Shown here piece by piece: positions 6,152-6,358 of a stretch of 6,358 nt of DNA. Every line of letters starts with the position of its first letter. Positions within the stretch are counted from its first letter, which is position 1. A program made the translations under genes and the position numbers. Below the pieces are notes generated by a model. That model saw only the letters and a program-made list of their open reading frames with translations. It ran no database searches and was not told where the DNA came from. Source of the stretch: Taibaiella sp. GTDB taxonomy: Bacteria > Bacteroidota > Bacteroidia > Chitinophagales > Chitinophagaceae. Location of the stretch: the NCBI GenBank assembly GCA_019454705.1, contig JACFNS010000153.1, forward strand, positions 1 to 6,358. The letters are read 5' to 3'.

Positions 6152-6358
6152 TCATTCTCCAAAATCTTCCAGCAGGTCGGGACGGCGTTCCGCGGTACGC
6201 TTCAGCGACTGCTCGTGGCGCCATTCGTCCACCTTTTTAGGGTCGCCGCTCAGCAGCACTTCGGGCACTTTCCACCCTCTGAAATCGGCAGGGCGGGTAT
6301 ATACGGGAGGAGCCAGCAGCCCGTCCTGGTGGGAGTCGAACAGGGCCGAGGTTTCGTC
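6152..6358 (-). CDS. trmD: tRNA (guanine-N1)-methyltransferase, C-terminal end (runs off right edge)
   Basis: TrmD uses S-adenosylmethionine to methylate N1 of G37, next to the anticodon, which prevents +1 frameshifting. The last 68 codons are visible. They begin [20 protein letters not shown] and continue through [29 protein letters not shown] and ERRPDLL, all hallmarks of the TrmD C-terminal half that binds tRNA. The D in ALFDS probably aligns with the catalytic aspartate of the family, judged by position only. The knotted SAM-binding half lies outside the window; a full protein would be about 225-250 residues. No terminator is visible in the 66 nt before rplS, so read-through into rplS is likely in addition to the internal promoter. 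Confidence 0.97.
   Translation of the reverse strand, partial: DETSALFDSHQDGLLAPPVYTRPADFRGWKVPEVLLSGDPKKVDEWRHEQSLKRTAERRPDLLEDFGE

Overview
The window looks chromosomal and comes from a member of the Bacteroidota, most likely near Chitinophagaceae. Three things point there. The large secreted protein ends in a type IX secretion (T9SS) sorting domain. The promoters have the Bacteroidota form, with TAnnTTTG as the -7 element and TTTG about 19 nt upstream. The trmD and rplS sequences also read as Bacteroidota-like. The finer placement is inference.

Layout, left to right. Positions 1-771 (minus strand) hold the N-terminal 257 codons of a housekeeping-type ABC-F translation ATPase, cut by the window edge. 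Positions 772-1508 form a 737-bp intergenic region that is rich in structure: a 15-16 nt tandem repeat beside the ABC-F promoter, three members of a small GC-rich inverted-repeat family, and a minus-strand promoter, short ORF and intrinsic terminator that together resemble an attenuator. Positions 1509-5624 (plus strand) encode a 1371-residue modular surface or secreted protein: signal peptide, DUF7948-like N-terminal domain, seven SBBP beta-propeller blades, a string of Ig-like modules and a T9SS type A tail. A shared terminator at 5667-5691 separates it from the convergent minus-strand rplS (ribosomal protein L19, 5717-6085). The C-terminal end of trmD lies upstream of rplS and runs off the right edge. 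rplS has its own strong promoter between the two genes.

The ABC-F, L19 and TrmD genes all concern translation and form a conserved chromosomal background. The giant adhesin-like gene is the accessory element between them. The most unusual signal is inside it: two AT-rich, intergenic-looking DNA inserts in the DUF7948 domain share a 22-nt sequence that is translated in two different reading frames. The repeated unit is therefore the DNA, not the protein. One insert also ends in a sequence resembling the inverted-repeat family found upstream of the gene.

I see no CRISPR array, tRNA, rRNA, complete insertion sequence or defence system here.
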